Shown here: one piece after another, positions 36,833 through 44,644 of the stretch
Position numbering within the stretch: the first letter of the stretch is position 1
Layout: each line of letters opens with the position of its first letter
Assembly (NCBI GenBank): GCA_016191085.1
Contig: JACPPJ010000074.1
Span: 1 to 64,000 of the forward strand
DNA: 64,000 nt
From: Acidobacteriota bacterium
GTDB lineage: Bacteria; Acidobacteriota; Terriglobia; 2-12-FULL-54-10
Direction of reading: 5' to 3'
Notes under the pieces: model-generated
Database searches by the model: none
What the model was told of the DNA's origin: nothing
Seen by the model: the letters and a program-made list of their open reading frames with translations, nothing else
Position numbers and translations under genes: made by a program

Positions 36833-38242
36833 ATGAAGGCAACAAAGGAAGCATCGGTGATGGGCACTCCGGCGGAGCCCGGTGCCGCCACGGTGCGCCT
36901 GCAATGTCTAGATAAAAAATGTGGTGCAACGTACCCGGTGCACGATTTGGCCAACGAGTGCACTGCCTGCGGCAATCTTCTGGACGTGCGCTACGAGTGG
37001 CCGAAGATCGATCCCGCCGCTCTCAAACAGACGTGGTTGTCGCGCAAGATGTCGCGGGATCAGGGCGACCTTAGCGGCGTGTGGCGCTTCCGCGAGATCA
37101 TCCCCTTTTTGAGATCCGATGAATCCATCGTCACGTTGCGCGAGGGGAACACGCCATTGCTGGAATCGCGCAAAGCCGGCGCCTACGCGGGCGTTGACGC
37201 CGTACTGTTCAAGCATCAGGGGTTCAACCCCACCGGCTCTTTTAAAGACAATGGCATGACCACCGGCGTCAGCCAGGGAGTGGCGCTGGGCAAGAAGGTG
37301 GTAGCGTGCGTGAGCACCGGCAACACCTCGGCTTCTCTCGCCGCTTATGCGGCGTACGGCGGCTTGCGGGCGGTGATTTTCATTCCATCCGGACAAATCG
37401 CCGGCGGCAAACTGTCGCAGTCTCTGGAATACGGCGCTCTCACCATTCAGGTCGAGGCGAACTTCGACGTCACCTGGAAACTCATTTTCAAGATGGTGGA
37501 AGAAGCAGGTGTTTATCTGCTGAACTCCGTTAATCCGTTTCGAGTCGAAGGTCAAAAGACGATTCCGGTCGAGGTGATGGAGCAGTTGGGATGGGAGCCT
37601 CCCGACTGGATCGTGCTTCCAGGTGGCAACCTGGGCAACTGTTCCGCATTCGGCAAAGGTCTGCGCGAGATGCGCGAATTAGGGCTTATCAATCGCCTGC
37701 CGCGCCTGGCGGTGATCCAAGCCGAAGGCGCCAACCCGCTTTACCAATTAATTCAGCAGTCCATCGCCCAAGGAAAGTCGCCGTTCGAAATTGGCCTGAA
37801 GCCGGTGGAGAATCCGCAGACGCTGGCCACCGCCGTCAAAATCGGCAACCCGGCCTCGTGGAAGAAAACGTTGCGCGAGCTTGAAGCAAGCAACGGAGTG
37901 TGCGAGCAGGTGACCGAGCAGGAAATCGCGGACGCCAAAGCGATCATCGGGCAATCCGGAATCGGCTGCGAGCCCGCGTCGGCCGCCACGCTGGCGGGTA
38001 TCAAAAAACTCGCGGCGAGAGGCGTGATTCGCAGCCAGGACCGCGTTGTGGCAGTGTTGACCGGCAACGTCCTGAAGGACCCTGCCTACACCCTGGCCTA
38101 CCATCAAGGCACGTTAGCCTATGCGAGCGAGGGACGGCAACTGCCCGTCGCATCGAATTTCGGCAACCGCCCCATTGTTGTACGGCCGGACGCCGCCGAG
38201 ATCAAGCGCCTGCTGACGCAAGGATCAGAGCCGCGACTGTAA
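36833..38242 (+). CDS. thrC: Threonine synthase
   Basis: A 469-residue PLP enzyme that converts O-phosphohomoserine to threonine. The N-terminus carries a small zinc-finger-like motif (CLDKKCGATYPV...CTACGN). The PLP lysine is in FNPTGSFKDNGMT, the phosphate-binding region in CVSTGNTSASLAAYAAYGG, and the later glycine loop in IVLPGGNLGNCSAFGKG. GAGGGGAAA precedes the start. The final SEPRL and the stop codon are encoded by the short repeat shared with ribD, menG and tlyA. It is followed by hicBA. Confidence 0.96.
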   Translation: MKATKEASVMGTPAEPGAATVRLQCLDKKCGATYPVHDLANECTACGNLLDVRYEWPKIDPAALKQTWLSRKMSRDQGDLSGVWRFREIIPFLRSDESIVTLREGNTPLLESRKAGAYAGVDAVLFKHQGFNPTGSFKDNGMTTGVSQGVALGKKVVACVSTGNTSASLAAYAAYGGLRAVIFIPSGQIAGGKLSQSLEYGALTIQVEANFDVTWKLIFKMVEEAGVYLLNSVNPFRVEGQKTIPVEVMEQLGWEPPDWIVLPGGNLGNCSAFGKGLREMRELGLINRLPRLAVIQAEGANPLYQLIQQSIAQGKSPFEIGLKPVENPQTLATAVKIGNPASWKKTLRELEASNGVCEQVTEQEIADAKAIIGQSGIGCEPASAATLAGIKKLAARGVIRSQDRVVAVLTGNVLKDPAYTLAYHQGTLAYASEGRQLPVASNFGNRPIVVRPDAAEIKRLLTQGSEPRL

Positions 38243-38255
38243 GGGAGCGGGTGCG
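38225..38255 (+). repeat. Stop-codon repeat (SEPR repeat), thrC copy
   Basis: TCAGAGCCGCGACTGTAAG followed by GGAGCGGGTGCG encodes SEPRL and the stop of thrC, then runs on past the gene. Confidence 0.8.
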
Positions 38256-38292
38256 TGGCAGTATAACAATGTAACCAGAAGGAGAAGCTAGC

Positions 38293-38505
38293 ATGGCCGA
38301 CAGGGAGATCATTTTCATGATAGAAGAGTCTCCCGAAGGCGGCTACGAAGCCCGTGCGTTAGGTTATGCGATTTTTACACAGGCGGAGACCTTGGATGAG
38401 CTTAAAGAAATGGTTCAGGACGCTGTGCGCTGCCACTTCGAAGAGCAGCGACGGCCTTCTGTGATCCGCCTGCATTGGGTAAGGGACGAGGTGATCCCGG
38501 CGTGA
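38293..38505 (+). CDS. hicB: HicB-family antitoxin
   Basis: A 70-residue HicB/UPF0150 protein. The pattern IIFMIEESPEGGYEARALG then AIFTQAETLDELKEMVQDAV is the degenerate RNase H-like HicB fold. No separate C-terminal DNA-binding domain is present, so it is the short type. AGGAGAAG precedes the start. Its stop overlaps a GTG start of hicA (GTGA). It should bind and block the HicA toxin. The pair follows thrC directly, so it may share its transcript. Confidence 0.85.
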   Translation: MADREIIFMIEESPEGGYEARALGYAIFTQAETLDELKEMVQDAVRCHFEEQRRPSVIRLHWVRDEVIPA

Positions 38506-38981
38506 AATTGCCCCGCGATATGAGTGGGCGGCAATTGGTGGCCTTGCTGGAGCGACATGGATACCGCAATGTACGCCAGACGGGGAGCCACATTCGGCTG
38601 GTCGGTTTTGTGAAAGGAATCGAGCATCATGTGACAATTCCAGCGCATAAACAACTGAAGATCGGAATTTTAAACGGAATTGTATCCGATGTTGCCGCGC
38701 GCTCGGAATTGATCGCGAGGAGTTCGCAGAACGTTTGTTTCGAAATTAAATCAGAGCCGGGAGCGGCCGGCCACCCAGCGCGTTCAGGTACGTCTCACGC
38801 GTCGATTCACGGTTCACTTCGTGGACGCTACTTTACGCTGCGACCACGCTGGAGAACAGCGGAACCGGCTCGATGCGGTGGTTCCGGAAATCGTCTTCCA
38901 ACTGCTTCATCTCGGCCGCGTTTAATGGGTGCAGGAACTGCTCATTGCGCTGCCGCAGTTCTTGCACGCGCAGCTCAGTGA
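38502..38981 (+). CDS. hicA: HicA-family mRNA interferase toxin with run-on C-terminus
   Basis: Starts at GTG 38502, overlapping the hicB stop. Residues 1-70 are a clear HicA double-stranded-RNA-binding fold: MSGRQLVALLERHGYRNVRQ, GSHIRLVG with the catalytic-type His, HHVTIPAHKQLKIGILNGIV. HicA proteins are normally 60-90 residues. This frame continues to 159 residues, and the last about 50 codons lie antisense over the end of the neighbouring gene. At 38751 the sequence TCAGAGCCG joins directly to GGAGCGG, as if about 10 bases carrying the stop had been lost from a SEPR repeat. The toxin may therefore be altered or inactive. Confidence 0.75.
   Translation: MKLPRDMSGRQLVALLERHGYRNVRQTGSHIRLVGFVKGIEHHVTIPAHKQLKIGILNGIVSDVAARSELIARSSQNVCFEIKSEPGAAGHPARSGTSHASIHGSLRGRYFTLRPRWRTAEPARCGGSGNRLPTASSRPRLMGAGTAHCAAAVLARAAQ
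38751..38766 (+). repeat. Deleted SEPR repeat inside hicA
   Basis: TCAGAGCCG followed at once by GGAGCGG. Compared with the thrC copy, the ten bases CGACYGTAAG between them are missing, which removes the stop codon and shifts the frame. Confidence 0.6.
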
Positions 38982-39648
38982 TCTTCCGAATGGCTTCGTC
39001 CAGTTCCGCCTCCGATTTGACAGTGCGCGCCAGTTGCCGGATCATCTGCGGCCCGTGGTGCCGCTCATCGTCGGCGATGGAGCGCTCGTGCTCGGCAACC
39101 CTCTTCAGGAACTCGTCTGTAGGCGGGACGAGGCTGAGCAAATGGTGAAAGGAAACGGCAGCCCCTTCCACGTTCGAGCCGATGACTTCTCGCACCCACG
39201 CTGATTTTGTTTCCTTCATGATTTGTTGCGACATCGCGAAATACCGATACTGCTCCGGCCAGAGTGATTCTTTCATGCCGGGTCCCGGACCGTTCGCTTC
39301 AGTAAAATCGCCGTAGCCCCACATTTCTTTCACTTCGCACGGCTTGCCGTCCAAGTACCACTCCAGGATCTTCATCAGGCCCCAGTAGTGTTCGGCTTCC
39401 TCATAAGAGTCTTCGCACGATTTCCGAATGCTTTGCAGCGTATCCATATCCTTAGCTTTGCGGAACATGGCCCAGCCATGCATCCGCATGGCGCCATATT
39501 CCTTGGTGGCCTGAAGCGCCACCCAATTGATATCGCGCTCGCGGGTTCTCCGCTGCACGTATGCCTGGATCACCGGGTTCATCGCGCCGGTGTATCTGTC
39601 CATCAAAGTAGAAAGTTCTTCCCGCACGTTCGCTTCGCTGAGTCGCAT
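38833..39648 (-). CDS. Ferritin-like superfamily protein, putative di-iron
   Basis: About 271 residues from ATG 39648; ATG 39660 is an alternative. An all-helical protein with likely iron ligands in CEDSYEEAEHYWGLMKI (Glu-x-x-Glu/His pattern) and in ERSIADDERHHGPQ (Glu...Glu-x-x-His). It resembles ferritin-like or oxygenase-type four-helix-bundle proteins such as the PaaA/PaaC group, without a specific match that I can name. It is transcribed in the same direction as, and downstream of, a zinc alcohol dehydrogenase, so the two might act in one pathway. Its 3' end is overlapped by the run-on hicA frame. Confidence 0.6.
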   Translation of the reverse strand: MRLSEANVREELSTLMDRYTGAMNPVIQAYVQRRTRERDINWVALQATKEYGAMRMHGWAMFRKAKDMDTLQSIRKSCEDSYEEAEHYWGLMKILEWYLDGKPCEVKEMWGYGDFTEANGPGPGMKESLWPEQYRYFAMSQQIMKETKSAWVREVIGSNVEGAAVSFHHLLSLVPPTDEFLKRVAEHERSIADDERHHGPQMIRQLARTVKSEAELDEAIRKITELRVQELRQRNEQFLHPLNAAEMKQLEDDFRNHRIEPVPLFSSVVAA

Positions 39649-39763
39649 GTCTACCCCCAATTACGAAAATGTGACGCTTGTCCGCCGATCAGTGCTTCAG
39701 TCAAGAAGCGTACGGACCGGGAGGCCCGTACCACAACAAGGTAATACAATGTTGAGGTTCGGC

Positions 39764-39900
39764 GGAAGGGCACGATTTCAACCGTGCCGAACACCCGCCT
39801 CAAAACTGCGGCTTCAGCCGCTGGGGACCACGCGCACCTCAGGGGCTAAAGCCCATTCCTTCGAAATTGCTAGCGGCACGCCTAAAGGCGTGCCCTTACG
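39764..39900. repeat. Three-hairpin repeat, copy B
   Basis: GGAAGGGCACGATTTCAACCGTGCC at the left end, GCGGCTTCAGCCGC and CCTCAGGGGCTAAAGCC in the middle, and GGCACGCCTAAAGGCGTGCC with CTTACG at the right. Same three-hairpin order as copies A, C and D, though the middle is more diverged. Confidence 0.8.
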
Positions 39901-39902
39901 GC

Positions 39903-41024
39903 CTAACTCATCGTTGGAATTATAGCTGGTTTTATCTCCTGCAGCGCGGCCATCGATTGCAGCGCCTCGGTTACCCTCGCCAACGGGTACTCGTTCGTGA
40001 TCATGTCGCTGAAGTTGAACCGCTCGCCGTGGTTCTTCAGGAACTGCATGGCTTTATAAAAGTGAGTGACATGCGCTGACACCACGCCGATTATCTCGAG
40101 CATCTCGTGATTGATCATGCGAGGGTTGAACGGCACGGTTTTCTTCGTCGCTTGCCCGATAACCAGCATGCGTCCCCCACGCCGGATCATCTCAATGCCA
40201 TCGCTGAAGGCCTGTGCAGGACCGGCGGCGTCGATTACTAGGTCAGCGCCGCGTCCTTCGGTCCATTTCTTCACCATCTCAACGCGCTCGCGGCTGTCAG
40301 TGACTTCATCCAGGTTGATGGTATGTGTGGCGCCCCATTTGTGCGCCAAATCAATGCGCCGCTGCGGCGCGCCGATGCTGATCGTTTGCCCCGCGCCGGA
40401 AACGATCGCCATTGCCAGCGAGTAGAGCCCGACCGGCCCAGTTCCCAATATAACGACCGATGGCTCCACGCCGATGCCGCCGTAGGCGTGCAGACGCTCG
40501 AAGCCGTGTACTACGGTGCGGAGAGCACAGGTTGCGGACGATGCCACTTTGCTATCTACCTCGTCCGGCACTTTCACCGGGCGGCACTGCGGCAGGATGT
40601 AACAGTATTCGGCGAAGCCGCCGCACAGGAACGGATACTTCTCCGCGCTGCGCCAGCCGTTCATGCGCGCGTTGGGACAGAGCGAAGGCTGCCGCGCGAT
40701 GGTGCAGTAGTAGCATTTTCCGCACCACGGATATGCCCACACAATGCGGTCACCTGGCTGCAGCGGCTGATCAGCGGCGTCTCGCACGACTCCTTCGCCG
40801 AGCGCGGCAACGCGGCCGACCATCTCATGTCCCATGCCGACGGGCCATTCCGGCTGCAGATCGCCTTCCCAGATGTGGACGTCGGTTCCGCAGACCGTGG
40901 CCGCCTCCACTTTCGCGACAATGGCGCCGGCTTCGGGAGGCAGAATCTCAATCTCTCGAATTTCGACCCTTTGCCTGGGCGCGCTCAACACCGCCGCCCT
41001 GCTGGTCCTGGGTAGCGAAGCCAT
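39903..41024 (-). CDS. Zinc-binding alcohol dehydrogenase (MDR family)
   Basis: A 373-residue medium-chain dehydrogenase. The catalytic zinc site is in TVCGTDVHIWEG and GMGHEMVGRV. The structural zinc Cys cluster is in WCGKCYYCTIARQPSLCPN. The NAD-binding Rossmann motif is VVILGTGPVGLYSLAMAI. It resembles threonine dehydrogenase/sorbitol dehydrogenase-type enzymes. The substrate is not clear. A ferritin-like protein gene lies downstream, separated by copy B of the three-hairpin repeat. Confidence 0.9.
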   Translation of the reverse strand: MASLPRTSRAAVLSAPRQRVEIREIEILPPEAGAIVAKVEAATVCGTDVHIWEGDLQPEWPVGMGHEMVGRVAALGEGVVRDAADQPLQPGDRIVWAYPWCGKCYYCTIARQPSLCPNARMNGWRSAEKYPFLCGGFAEYCYILPQCRPVKVPDEVDSKVASSATCALRTVVHGFERLHAYGGIGVEPSVVILGTGPVGLYSLAMAIVSGAGQTISIGAPQRRIDLAHKWGATHTINLDEVTDSRERVEMVKKWTEGRGADLVIDAAGPAQAFSDGIEMIRRGGRMLVIGQATKKTVPFNPRMINHEMLEIIGVVSAHVTHFYKAMQFLKNHGERFNFSDMITNEYPLARVTEALQSMAALQEIKPAIIPTMS

Positions 41025-41409
41025 TGTTGTCTCCGAGTAATTCCGCCGAACGTCATTGCGATGATATCATCTGGCGGACAAATAACCTAAGGCAGCGTGA
41101 GGTGCTGTCTCAGTTTGAAGATCGGAAGGGCACGACTTCAGTCGTGCCGATACAACGTCCGTGCAAACGGGCGCTTTAGCGCCTGAGGTACGAACCTCAG
41201 CGGCTAAAGCCTTGTTGATTTTTTGACCTTTACGGCACGGCTGAAGCCGTGCCCTTCCACACTATCCAGCGTGAAAAACAGGCGCACAGGTGCCGCTGTG
41301 CGCGTGTTGGCTGAAAAGGAACGCGAGCAGTTCGCCTCGACAAGACAGTGCCCGCAATGCTAAACTCTACATGTAAACTACTTGTGACGCCACGGCGAAA
41401 ACGGCACTG
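41025..41409. other. Divergent intergenic region holding repeat copy C
   Basis: The region between the dehydrogenase and the DUF4845 gene contains the three-hairpin element and otherwise no gene. An 8-base direct repeat CAGCGTGA flanks the element (41093-41100 and 41267-41274). Confidence 0.5.
41124..41258. repeat. Three-hairpin repeat, copy C
   Basis: GGAAGGGCACGACTTCAGTC begins the first hairpin, GCGCTTTAGCGC with CCTGAGG..CCTCAGCGG forms the middle, and GGCACGGCTGAAGCCGTGCC with CTTCC closes it. GGAAGGGCA and TGCCCTTCC are inverted ends. Confidence 0.85.
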
Positions 41410-41784
41410 ATGCGCGCAGACCGGTCCCAGGGTGGATTTGTTTCAATCTCGGGAATCGTCGCGCTGGTCCTTCTGGCCAGCATGGTTTTTCTGGGCTTAA
41501 AACTGCTTCCTCCCTATATCAGCAATTATCAATTGCAGGACTCGATCCAAAATATCGCCTTGACGGCTTCGTACACTGCGATGACGGAGGACGACATCCT
41601 TAAGACGGTGATTTCCCGCGCCGGTGGATACGGGATCGAGCTTGGTCCCAGGCAGGTTTCGGTGCGCAAGGGGAAGGGTACCGTCATAATTGTCGCCAAG
41701 TACACGGTTCCTGTTGATTTGCTCGTGCGACAGGTGGATCTGCAGTTCGAACCTTCAGCATCCAATCAAAACATTCTGAAATAG
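41410..41784 (+). CDS. DUF4845-like membrane-anchored protein
   Basis: A 124-residue protein with one N-terminal transmembrane helix (about residues 13-32: SISGIVALVLLASMVFLGLK), followed by LPPYISNYQLQDSIQNIA and a small soluble domain. The pattern fits DUF4845 and related small type IV-pilin-like or anchor proteins. It lies 17 bases upstream of a class A penicillin-binding protein and is likely co-transcribed with it. Function is unknown. Confidence 0.7.
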   Translation: MRADRSQGGFVSISGIVALVLLASMVFLGLKLLPPYISNYQLQDSIQNIALTASYTAMTEDDILKTVISRAGGYGIELGPRQVSVRKGKGTVIIVAKYTVPVDLLVRQVDLQFEPSASNQNILK

Positions 41785-41801
41785 CCAGGCGGGCACCCTC
41801 C

Positions 41802-44381
41802 ATGCGGGTCATTATTAAACGGAGCGGTCGGTTACGGGCTCCCTATCGTTCTCTGGGCGCGGCCACAATGGCTCTGCTGGCGCTCCTGCTGGTGGGCGGG
41901 GCTGCCGTATTCACTTTCTATTACGTCCGTTATTCTCGCATTATCGATGAGCTTTTAAACGGTCCTGTATTCCCCCATGTGGCGCAAGTTTATGCGAAGC
42001 CGGAAGTATTACGTGTCGGCGAAAAGACCACCGTGCCGGAGGTATTGGCCTATCTGCGCAGCGCCGGCCTGACGGGAAAGCGCGACAATCCCAAAGGATC
42101 TTATTCCACGCTCTCCGATGGGCTCCGCATTGTGCCCGGAGAAGCGTCCTACTTCGCGCAAGAGCCTGCCGAGATCCGTTTCGCCGATGGCCAGATCAGT
42201 AGCATCATATCGCTGCGCGACCAGCTCGCTCGCTCCCAATACTCGTTAGAACCAGTGTTGGTGACGAACCTGTTCGGAAAGACGCGCGAGAAGCGCCGGC
42301 TGGTCCCGTTTTCCGATCTTCCAACTAACCTTGTCAACGCCATCTTGGCAATAGAGGACCGGCGGTTCTTCCAGCACTCAGGCGTGGATTACCTGCGCAT
42401 CTTAAAGGCTGCGTACGTCGATTTCCGTGCCAGACGTGTGCAGCAAGGCGCCAGCACCATCACAATGCAATTGGCGCGGAGTCTCTTTCTCACGCCCCAA
42501 CGGACTTTCAAGCGGAAAGCGGAAGAGACTCTGGTTGCATTTCAGATGGAGCGGCGACTCAGCAAGCAGGAGATCTTCGAATACTACTGCAACAAGGTAT
42601 ATCTTGGGCAGCGCGGCGGTTTCAGCATCAGCGGTTTTGGCGAGGCGGCCCAAAGCTACTTCGGGAAAGACATACGCGATCTGACGCTGCCCGAGGCGGC
42701 TTTCCTGGCTGGAATTATCCGCGGGCCGAATCTTTATTCTCCCCACCGCAACCCGGAAGCAGCGGTGAGGCGGCGCAATCAGGTTCTCCAAGCCATGTTC
42801 GACACCGAAGCCATTTCCGCCAAGGAGCGCGATGAGGCCATCGCCACGCCCTTGAAGGTAGTTCCGAGCTACGGCGTCGCCAATGAGGCTCCATACTACG
42901 TCGACATGGTCAAGGACCAACTGCTGCAAAACTATTCGGAAGAGGACTTGATTTCGGATAATTACCGCATATATACGACGCTCGATCCCAATTTGCAGCG
43001 TGCCGCCGTGGAGGCGATGAGAATCGGAATGGTGGAAGTGGATGAGCGGTTGGCCGCCCTAAACAAAGCGCGTAGACGGCGCAAAGATGCCGCTGAGTTG
43101 CCGCCACCCGAACAAGCCGAAGCGGCGCTGATTGTGCTCGATCCGCGCACCGGAGCTGTGAAAGCCTTGCTCGGCGGGCGCGATTATGGCCGAAGCCAGC
43201 TCAACCGCGTCCTGGCTAAGCGGCAGCCAGGTTCCGCATTCAAACCGTTCGTATACGCAGCCGCTCTCTCAACGGCTATCTACAGTCCACCGGGGCAGGG
43301 TCTCACGGCCGTCTCGCGCGTTACCGATGAGCCAACCACGTTTTTGTTCGACGGTCGCGAGTACCAGCCCGCCAACTTCAAAAAAGAGTATTTTGGCAAT
43401 GTGACTTTGCGCTACGCGCTGGCGCATTCGCTCAACGTTGCTACTGTGAAAATTGCCGAGATGACCGGTTACGGTAATATCGTAGCGCTGGCCCGCAGGG
43501 CGGGTATGAATCTACAAATCCAGCCGACTCCCGCCGTGGCGCTCGGCGCGTACGAAGTAAAGCCCATCGAGATCGCTGGCGCTTACACCATCTTCGCCAA
43601 TAATGGCGTACATATGGACCCGTACCTCATCTCTACTGTGCACGATTCCTTCGGGATGGTTTTGGAACAAACCGACCCCAAGCCTTCGCCAGTGCTGGAT
43701 CCGAGAGTTTCGTTCTTAATGACAAGCCTGATGCAGAGCGTCATCGACCGTGGCACGGGAAACGGCGTGCGGTCTCGCGGATTCAGAGCGCCCGCAGCGG
43801 GAAAGACCGGCACCTCACATGACGGTTGGTTTGCGGGTTACACCTCCAATTTGATCTGTGTCGTCTGGGTGGGGTACGACTCGAATAAGGAATTCCCGCT
43901 CACCGGCGCTGCATCCGCCTTGCCTATCTGGACCGAATTCATGAAGCGGGCGATCAGTTTTCCGCAATACCGAAACGTTACGGCACCGTCTGTTCCGCCC
44001 GGAGTCATTCAGGTTCAGATTGACGCCGATACAGGAGAACTGGCTACCCCCAATTGCCCGCATACCCAGGCGGAATATTTCCTGGGCGGCACCGAGCCGA
44101 CCACGTATTGTCCATTGCACAACTTGCAGCATCTCCCGCGCGTCGCGGGTTTGGACCGCATCGCCACAGTAGCGCCACCGCCGGTGCTGGCGGCGCCTCC
44201 GCCAGTAGTACAGCAGCATCCCCCAACAGCCTCCCCGGCGCCGATTCCAGCGGCCGCCGCCGCGCCAACCACCGCCGCGGAGCCGGTCGACAAACCTAAG
44301 AAGCGTGGTTTCTTCGGACGAATAATCGGCATATTCAAAGGCAAACCGCAGACAGAAATACAGGAAGATCCGCAACGGTAG
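41802..44381 (+). CDS. mrcB: Class A penicillin-binding protein (PBP1b-like)
   Basis: An 859-residue bifunctional peptidoglycan synthase. N-terminal transmembrane helix (about 21-46); a UB2H-like region (about 65-125) resembling the domain of PBP1B that binds an outer-membrane lipoprotein activator; glycosyltransferase 51 with ILAIEDRRFFQHSGVDYLRI (catalytic Glu), GASTITMQLARS and RKAEETLVAFQMERRLSKQE; then a transpeptidase with nucleophile Ser478 in PGSAFKPF, SLN in AHSLNVAT, and KTGTSHDGW near 667. A Pro/Ala-rich tail and a basic C-terminus follow. It polymerises and crosslinks glycan strands. The symbol is by domain layout. Confidence 0.93.
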   Translation: MRVIIKRSGRLRAPYRSLGAATMALLALLLVGGAAVFTFYYVRYSRIIDELLNGPVFPHVAQVYAKPEVLRVGEKTTVPEVLAYLRSAGLTGKRDNPKGSYSTLSDGLRIVPGEASYFAQEPAEIRFADGQISSIISLRDQLARSQYSLEPVLVTNLFGKTREKRRLVPFSDLPTNLVNAILAIEDRRFFQHSGVDYLRILKAAYVDFRARRVQQGASTITMQLARSLFLTPQRTFKRKAEETLVAFQMERRLSKQEIFEYYCNKVYLGQRGGFSISGFGEAAQSYFGKDIRDLTLPEAAFLAGIIRGPNLYSPHRNPEAAVRRRNQVLQAMFDTEAISAKERDEAIATPLKVVPSYGVANEAPYYVDMVKDQLLQNYSEEDLISDNYRIYTTLDPNLQRAAVEAMRIGMVEVDERLAALNKARRRRKDAAELPPPEQAEAALIVLDPRTGAVKALLGGRDYGRSQLNRVLAKRQPGSAFKPFVYAAALSTAIYSPPGQGLTAVSRVTDEPTTFLFDGREYQPANFKKEYFGNVTLRYALAHSLNVATVKIAEMTGYGNIVALARRAGMNLQIQPTPAVALGAYEVKPIEIAGAYTIFANNGVHMDPYLISTVHDSFGMVLEQTDPKPSPVLDPRVSFLMTSLMQSVIDRGTGNGVRSRGFRAPAAGKTGTSHDGWFAGYTSNLICVVWVGYDSNKEFPLTGAASALPIWTEFMKRAISFPQYRNVTAPSVPPGVIQVQIDADTGELATPNCPHTQAEYFLGGTEPTTYCPLHNLQHLPRVAGLDRIATVAPPPVLAAPPPVVQQHPPTASPAPIPAAAAAPTTAAEPVDKPKKRGFFGRIIGIFKGKPQTEIQEDPQR

Positions 44382-44498
44382 GTGCTTGCCGGTGCGCGCT
44401 TCGCAGGTGCTGACGCTCGGGCGCAATAGCATTTGGAGCGGAGTTGTTCGGTATCCGCCATCGCTCTCTGCCCCCTTCCCCTCGTCGTGATCACCGGA

Positions 44499-44504
44499 TA
44501 AAAT
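44499..44504 (+). promoter_or_regulatory. Putative -10 box for tRNA-Val
   Basis: TAAAAT lies 20 bases upstream of the tRNA 5' end. No clear -35 was found. Confidence 0.3.
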
Positions 44505-44523
44505 AGTCGGGATAGTTCTGAGA

Positions 44524-44599
44524 GGGCGATTAACTCAGTCGGTAGAGTGCCATCTTCACAAGGTGGAAGTCACAGGTTCGAGTCCTGTATCGCCCACCA
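44524..44599 (+). tRNA. tRNA-Val (anticodon CAC)
   Basis: A 76-base cloverleaf: acceptor arms GGGCGAT and ATCGCCC pair fully, the D arm has CTC/GAG, the anticodon stem CCATC/GGTGG carries loop TTCACAA (anticodon CAC, Val, reading GTG), the T stem ACAGG/CCTGT holds TTCGAGT, and the 3' CCA is encoded. Position 37 is A. It lies just upstream of moxR. Confidence 0.95.
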
Positions 44600-44644
44600 T
44601 AAGTTCAGGTGCCCGTTTCGGGCGGAGGAAGTATCAAACAGCAC

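Noticed and set aside
44609-44644. GTG 44609 as the moxR start
   Set aside because: It lies 9 bases from the tRNA 3' end with no room for a leader; ATG 44645 gives a normal MoxR length, although its ribosome-binding site is weak.
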